DNA of 34,380 nucleotides, taken from contig JAFPUH010000016.1 of the NCBI GenBank assembly GCA_017395505.1, positions 1 to 34,380 on the forward strand. The letters are read 5' to 3'. The position numbers and the translations under genes are program-made. The first letter of the stretch is position 1, and each line of letters begins with the position of its first letter. Of this stretch, positions 33,803-34,380 are shown piece by piece. Source of the DNA: Kiritimatiellia bacterium. Its GTDB lineage: Bacteria; Verrucomicrobiota; Kiritimatiellia; RFP12; UBA1067. The notes under the pieces are model-generated. The model was not told the DNA's origin and did not search any database. It saw only the letters and a program-made list of their open reading frames with translations.

Positions 33803-33821
33803 CCCGCTTTAGGCGGGTTTT
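33803..33821 (+). terminator. Terminator-like hairpin in the repeat island
   Basis: CCCGC (33803-33807) pairs with GCGGG (33813-33817) around TTTAG, followed by TTTT. No gene ends nearby, so it may be part of the repeat island rather than a working terminator. Confidence 0.35.
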
Positions 33822-33921
33822 CGTGTCTGGGCGCGGAGGCCAGCCGTGAGGCTGAAGCTGGCGGGTCGTTAGCGGCGCAAACTTGTTTGCAGTCCGCTCG
33901 ACGAGCCGCTTGCTTCAAATC

Positions 33922-34000
33922 GCGTCAGCGATTGCCTCCCCGCCCAGTTTTCGTGGTTAAAAACCCTCCAGCGTCAGCGATTGCCTCCACGCCCAGTTTT
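33922..34000. repeat. Tandem 30-bp repeat (29/30 identical) around a second 30-bp repeat copy
   Basis: Units 33922-33951 and 33971-34000 both begin GCGTCAGCGATTGCCTCC and end CGCCCAGTTTT, differing at one base. Between and overlapping them is the right copy (33949-33978) of the repeat found at 33275-33304. The period is 49 bp. Confidence 0.85.
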
Positions 34001-34027
34001 TTTGTTGCCCCCGAAGCCGAAACTACG

Positions 34028-34052
34028 CCCCGCTTGATTTGGGCGGGGTTTT
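34028..34052 (+). terminator. Intrinsic terminator-like hairpin before the Bro-N promoter
   Basis: CCCCGC (34028-34033) pairs with GCGGGG (34043-34048) around a 9-nt loop and is followed by TTTT. It would stop transcription entering from the repeat island and insulate the promoter five bases downstream. Confidence 0.55.
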
Positions 34053-34053
34053 A

Positions 34054-34062
34054 TGGTATTAT
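34054..34062 (+). promoter_or_regulatory. Extended -10 promoter of the Bro-N gene
   Basis: TGG-TATTAT (34054-34062) is close to the serS promoter sequence (TATGGTATAAT). A start near 34069 would leave a leader of about 130 nt before ATG 34199. Confidence 0.5.
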
Positions 34063-34068
34063 GCTAAT

Positions 34069-34198
34069 GTTCTTCGACATACCGGTCGGGCCTCATGGCC
34101 GGCCGTGGCTCCCACGCCGAAAAGGCGGAGTGAAGCCGTGCATGGGGTGGGCAACCTAACGCACAATAACAGACAAAGGATTTAACTAAGGGGTGGCG
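34069..34198 (+). promoter_or_regulatory. Structured leader of the Bro-N gene
   Basis: The predicted leader can fold into two strong stems. The first pairs 34084-34092 with 34097-34104 (GGTCGGGCC, TCAT loop, GGCCGGCC, one bulged G). The second spans 34104-34140: its outer arms are CGTGGC and GCCGTG, its inner stem is closed around GCC-GAAAA-GGC, with two bulges. A G-rich stretch (GGGGTGGGCAACC) and an A-rich single-stranded tail with AAGGGG follow before the ATG. No known riboswitch class is recognised. Confidence 0.4.
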
Positions 34199-34380
34199 AT
34201 GCCAAAGCACGAGGTTACCAAGATTTTCGAGAAGCGAGAGATTCGCTCTGTGTGGGATGATAAAGCGGAAAAGTGGTACTTTTCCGTTGTGGATGTCGTT
34301 GCTGCTTTGACAAATAGCACCAATCCTGCAACGTACTGGAGAGTCCTAAAAAAGCGCCTTAAGAGCGAAGGAAATGAAAC
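34199..34380 (+). CDS. Bro-N domain protein, N-terminal part (cut by window edge)
   Basis: ATG 34199, with AAGGGG about 8 nt upstream, opens a frame that runs past the window end; 60 complete codons are visible. The sequence VTKIFEKREIRSVWDD, KWYFSVVDVVAALT and NPATYWRVLKKRLK is the Bro-N domain found in phage antirepressors and DinD-like proteins, a DNA-binding module. The gene is the second antirepressor-type gene of the window, at the opposite edge from ORF6N. Confidence 0.82.
   Translation, partial: MPKHEVTKIFEKREIRSVWDDKAEKWYFSVVDVVAALTNSTNPATYWRVLKKRLKSEGNE

Larger units (their letters stand above)
33113..34198. other. 1.1-kb gene-free island of mini-hairpins and CACGAAA boxes
   Basis: No open frame here looks like a gene. 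Instead, small stem-loops with 3- to 5-nt loops follow one another: 33311-33321, 33346-33363 (AATCGGC-TTGC-GCCGATT), 33383-33411, 33468-33481, 33492-33504, 33555-33582 (long loop), 33803-33817, 33841-33854 (GTGA loop), 33877-33890 and 33919-33932. Nine exact CACGAAA or TTTCGTG heptamers lie between them (33275, 33325, 33460, 33483, 33506, 33785, 33795, 33819, 33949). The CACGAAA orientation fills the left half and TTTCGTG the right half. Two hairpins (33468-33481 and 33492-33504) are directly framed by boxes. Function is unknown; a genome-wide intergenic repeat family is plausible. Confidence 0.7.

Noticed and set aside
33264..34000. CRISPR array
   Set aside because: Repeats are unlike in length and spacing, only two copies of each long repeat exist, and no cas genes are present.
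33743..34159. 138-residue ORF in the repeat island
   Set aside because: It crosses two terminator-like hairpins, a promoter and the Bro-N leader, and has no gene-like features.
34140..34160. HDV-like ribozyme suggested by GGGCAAC
   Set aside because: The order of stems around the motif does not fit the nested double pseudoknot, and no P4 hairpin follows.

Overview
The window looks like a chromosomal segment of an uncultured, diderm (outer-membrane) bacterium, most plausibly from the PVC group (Kiritimatiellota/Lentisphaerota-like, gut or rumen type). The support is indirect: a KDO/LPS export block, a Lol-type lipoprotein exporter, HPr kinase with HPr and enzyme I, a TPR-ExbB-ExbD-ExbD block, BspA-type leucine-rich repeats on a Ser/Thr kinase, and ORF6N/Bro-N genes. 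No rRNA or tRNA is present to fix the taxonomy.

Layout. (1) 1-4955 is an accessory, visibly more AT-rich part: the tail of a small membrane protein, an ORF6N gene with a degenerate PLD-like C-terminus, a 615-bp gap, and two overlapping minus-strand Ser/Thr kinases, the first carrying an outer leucine-rich-repeat domain. (2) 5029-8045 encodes seryl- and prolyl-tRNA synthetases. (3) 8095-21229 is a tightly packed plus-strand run: a large TPR protein, a small repeat protein, ExbB/TolQ, two ExbD/TolR, a TonB-position protein with a PA14-like outer domain, an FtsX/LolC-type permease, LolD ATPase, a short RNase R/II-type exonuclease, a C39-like cysteine-protease-fold protein and a NahK-like sugar kinase. 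(4) 21271-24457 is rpsA-rpmB-gapA, with its own promoter and a strong intrinsic terminator. (5) 24489-32473 runs kdsA, an lptC/lptA-like gene, lptB, hpf, hprK, ptsH, ptsI, a KASIII-like gene and a lipoprotein related to metallophosphoesterases. A minus-strand HAD phosphatase converges on it. (6) 33113-34198 is a 1.1-kb gene-free island of small hairpins, CACGAAA boxes and direct repeats, leading to a promoter, a structured leader and the start of a Bro-N gene cut by the window edge.

How the parts work together. Regions 3 and 5 are envelope-building modules: a proton-motive-force-driven Exb complex and Lol machinery in one, KDO synthesis and Lpt export linked to a regulatory phosphotransferase chain (EI, HPr, HprK) and ribosome hibernation factor in the other. 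The latter order recalls the proteobacterial lptC-lptA-lptB-rpoN-hpf-ptsN cluster but lacks rpoN.

The points most worth a second look are the kinase-TM-LRR receptor-like protein, the Exb cluster with a PA14-like partner, several promoters placed so close to ATG that the mRNAs should be leaderless, the hairpin/CACGAAA island with the structured Bro-N leader, a Tyr in place of the usual conserved His in HprK, and an apparent LptC-LptA fusion.
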